A DNA stretch of 15,144 nucleotides from contig CAJXMS010000021.1 in assembly GCA_913056475.1 (NCBI GenBank), positions 1 to 15,144 on the forward strand, in the 5' to 3' direction. Position 1 is the stretch's first letter. Every line of letters begins with the position of its first letter. The stretch is from an uncultured Bacteroidota bacterium (GTDB lineage Bacteria > Bacteroidota > Bacteroidia > Flavobacteriales > Schleiferiaceae). A program made the position numbers and the translations under genes. Shown here piece by piece: positions 13,561 to 15,144 of this stretch. The notes below the pieces were generated by a model, which saw only the letters and a program-made list of their open reading frames with translations, had not been told where the DNA came from and did no database searches.

Positions 13561-14632
13561 GCCACTTCTTTTCCAGTTTGCGCCGGCTCATTTGGTAATC
13601 TAAAACGGGCAGCCATTCCGGCAAATGCGCCACCCAATCCGGCCGCTCAGCCAGGATCTCGTTGATGAGGTCTACCCGGCTTTGATCATATCGAAAGGCC
13701 TCCAGCAAGCGAGGAATAGCCTGGGGAACGGGCGTAAATTGATCCAAAAAGCGGCGGGTGGCCGCCAGTCTCTCAAACTCGCATTTTAAGGCCTGCAGCT
13801 CCCGGACAAAAACCGCCACCTGAGCAGAATCGGCCGGCGCCCTTGGGGCCTCGCTGCGCAGGGTGTCGATCGTCTGCGAGCCCGGCGGCGCCTCTTGTTC
13901 ATCGAGCTGATTGCCCCCGTTCTGGCGGGGGTTTTCTTTAGCGGGATTTTCTTCTTCCGAGGACTTAACCAGGGGGCTTGCGCTACCAGATTCCGAGGGC
14001 CTTTTTTGACCAGCCGCGGGCGGTTCTTCGGCTACAGGTTCTTCCGTTTCTCCCTGCCTGGTCTCTTCTACCGTGGCATTGGCGCCCGCGGCCCTGGGCT
14101 GTTTCTGGGCCGGAGGTGATTTTTCCCGCGGCTGTACGGCCTTTTGAACTGCCGCTGCTCGCTCTGGCGGGGGCACGGCTAGCGCTTCTTCAGAAGGGAC
14201 TGCCACCTGGGCGGAAACCCCTTCTTTGCTCCCTGCTTCTGAGGGAGCGGGGCGGTATTCTAAATCCCGGGAGAAGGCTATCTGCGGGTAATCACGAGAC
14301 GCCTCCCCGGCCTGACCGCGGTAACGAAGCTGCAGTTCCCCGGCAAAATTGCGCACCAGGACATAGCGGTACTGGCCCTCATCGGGCAAATGTAAATAGC
14401 GGAAAACCGGTGGCTGCGCCCCCCGGCCCGGAATGAGGTAAACGGGGAGCGAATCAGCGGGTAAATCCTTTAGAACCCACCGGCGGAGCGGCTGGCTATT
14501 TTGTAAGTAGCCATCTACGGCCAATCTAAAAGGGGCACCTATTTTTTCTTCCAGGACAATACTCCTTTGGCCGAAGGCCGAAAAACAGAAGAGCCCGGCA
14601 AGGGCGAGCGGCAAAACGCGCATAAACTTCAT
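13550..14632 (-). CDS. Secreted DUF4476-type protein with long disordered linker
   Basis: 360 residues from ATG 14632; frame is open for 52 more codons upstream, but that extension is basic and runs through the promoter region, while a clean signal peptide starts at 14632 (or Met4, 14623): MKFMRVLPLALAGLFCFSAFGQ. Domain order: N-terminal beta-rich part (24-120) with PFRLAVDGYLQNSQP, like the start of Bacteroidota DUF4476 proteins; a low-complexity linker rich in Pro, Glu, Ala, Gln (about 128-265); and a C-terminal helical domain (268-352) with LKCEFERLAATRRFL and LLEAFRYDQSRVDLI, resembling DUF4476 (fear-like repeats of F-D/E-x-x-R). Role unknown; likely periplasmic or surface. Family assignment is by pattern recall. 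It leads an operon with DUF423. Confidence 0.8.
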   Translation of the reverse strand: MKFMRVLPLALAGLFCFSAFGQRSIVLEEKIGAPFRLAVDGYLQNSQPLRRWVLKDLPADSLPVYLIPGRGAQPPVFRYLHLPDEGQYRYVLVRNFAGELQLRYRGQAGEASRDYPQIAFSRDLEYRPAPSEAGSKEGVSAQVAVPSEEALAVPPPERAAAVQKAVQPREKSPPAQKQPRAAGANATVEETRQGETEEPVAEEPPAAGQKRPSESGSASPLVKSSEEENPAKENPRQNGGNQLDEQEAPPGSQTIDTLRSEAPRAPADSAQVAVFVRELQALKCEFERLAATRRFLDQFTPVPQAIPRLLEAFRYDQSRVDLINEILAERPDWVAHLPEWLPVLDYQMSRRKLEKKWHEE

Positions 14633-14638
14633 AGAGGA

Positions 14639-14646
14639 CAAAGGTA
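14639..14646 (-). promoter_or_regulatory. Bacteroidota -7 element (TACCTTTG) for DUF4476-DUF423
   Basis: Exact match on the minus strand, with a TTTA about 19 bases upstream as a weak -33. Only six bases separate it from the ATG at 14632, so the mRNA would be leaderless or start translation at Met4 (14623). Confidence 0.45.
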
Positions 14647-14665
14647 GCGCGCGTGGCTTTAATTC

Positions 14666-14673
14666 TAAATTTG
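14666..14673 (+). promoter_or_regulatory. Bacteroidota -7 element (TAAATTTG) for saccharopine dehydrogenase-like gene
   Basis: Exact TAnnTTTG match on the plus strand, 25 bases before the ATG at 14699; leader of about 20 bases. It is back to back with the minus-strand element at 14639-14646 in a 66-bp divergent gap. Confidence 0.5.
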
Positions 14674-14698
14674 CCCGCTGGTGAAAAAAATCCTTCTT

Positions 14699-15144
14699 AT
14701 GAAAAATATTCTTCTCCTGGGGGCGGGCCGTAGCACGCCGAGCCTTATCAAATATTTGCAAACGCACGCGGAGGCGGAAGACTGGCATCTAACCATAGCT
14801 GACCAAAACTACGACTGGGCGGCGGAAAAGGCCGGCCCACATGCACGCAGCCGTGCCTTAGAGCTGGACATCCGGGATGCGGAGGCGCGTACGGCGGCCA
14901 TAGATGAGGCCCAGCTGGTGGTGAGTATGCTGCCGGCGCATATGCACGTGCCGGTGGCGGAAGCCTGCATCGATAAGGGCATCCCGATGGTGACGGCCAG
15001 CTATATAAGCCCGGAAATGCAGGCCCTGGACGAAAAAGCCCGCAAAAAAGGCGTCACGGTAATCAACGAGATAGGCGTAGATCCGGGTATAGACCACCTC
15101 AGCGCCATGCAGGTGCTGGACCGCCTGCGCGCTGCCGGGAATGA
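14699..15144 (+). CDS. Saccharopine dehydrogenase-family oxidoreductase (3' truncated by window)
   Basis: The frame is open from the ATG at 14699 to the right edge: 148 codons plus two bases, no stop. The N-terminus is a Rossmann nucleotide-binding fold, ILLLGAGRSTPSLIKYL (4-20), with an acidic residue after the second strand (TIADQN, 32-37). The segment VVSMLPAHMH (74-83), then VTASYISPEM (98-107) and INEIGVDPGIDHLSAM (122-137), are the conserved blocks of saccharopine dehydrogenase/LYS9-type enzymes. These oxidise or form saccharopine-like imine adducts with NAD(P) in lysine metabolism; in bacteria relatives also serve other amino-acid or polyamine routes. The usual length is 400-450 residues, so about one third is present. 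Substrate remains open. A -7 element lies 25 bases upstream. Confidence 0.9.
   Translation, partial: MKNILLLGAGRSTPSLIKYLQTHAEAEDWHLTIADQNYDWAAEKAGPHARSRALELDIRDAEARTAAIDEAQLVVSMLPAHMHVPVAEACIDKGIPMVTASYISPEMQALDEKARKKGVTVINEIGVDPGIDHLSAMQVLDRLRAAGN

Noticed and set aside
14633..14788. 52-codon N-terminal extension of the DUF4476 protein
   Set aside because: It would bury the signal peptide internally and run through the start and first codons of the divergent saccharopine dehydrogenase-like gene and both -7 elements.
1..15144. Defence system, biosynthetic cluster, prophage or mobile element
   Set aside because: All genes are identifiable housekeeping or envelope types with similar composition; no nuclease, transposase, integrase, reverse transcriptase, direct-repeat array or carrier-protein enzyme was seen.

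Overview
The window reads as an ordinary stretch of chromosome from a member of the Bacteroidota. Evidence is the family content (DUF4476 protein, DUF1573 protein, monomeric isocitrate dehydrogenase, the small four-cysteine 'membrane or secreted' protein), the near absence of Shine-Dalgarno sequences, and seven copies of the Bacteroidota -7 promoter element TAnnTTTG, most of them in promoter position. A Cytophagia- or Saprospiria-like lineage is my guess, not proven. Base composition looks a little above 50% GC and fairly even. I see no rRNA, tRNA, CRISPR, insertion sequence, phage or integrase.

Layout. 1-700 (+): C-terminal part of monomeric NADP-isocitrate dehydrogenase. 840-1313 (-): Dps mini-ferritin, convergent with it and sharing a terminator. 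1511-2749 (+): DUF1015 protein, stop-to-stop with a flavin reductase-like protein (2746-3246, -). 5824-3370 (-): a tight cluster of a class I aminotransferase, murB and a four-cysteine membrane protein. 6410-5967 (-): secreted DUF1573 protein. After a 319-bp divergent intergenic region come, on +, a PiT phosphate transporter (6730-8268) and a membrane-anchored penicillin acylase-family hydrolase (8340-10727). On - follow a four-helix membrane protein with a doubtful small ORF, ATP-type PEP carboxykinase (13031-11418), a DUF423 membrane protein, and a secreted DUF4476 protein whose end overlaps DUF423. The window ends inside a saccharopine dehydrogenase-family gene (+, 14699 onward).

How the genes fit together: central carbon metabolism (IDH, PEP carboxykinase), amino-acid metabolism (aminotransferase, saccharopine dehydrogenase-like), envelope (MurB, acylase, DUF1573, DUF4476), phosphate uptake and iron/oxidative protection (Dps). 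They look like separate housekeeping units; only aminotransferase-murB-small protein and DUF4476-DUF423 look like operons.

I did not find a convincing new multi-gene system. The most interesting material is regulatory: promoter elements that overlap terminator hairpins (upstream of the aminotransferase and pckA), a palindromic pair of back-to-back -7 elements at 6441-6459, two terminators with no gene to terminate, and a start-codon hairpin in front of the acylase.
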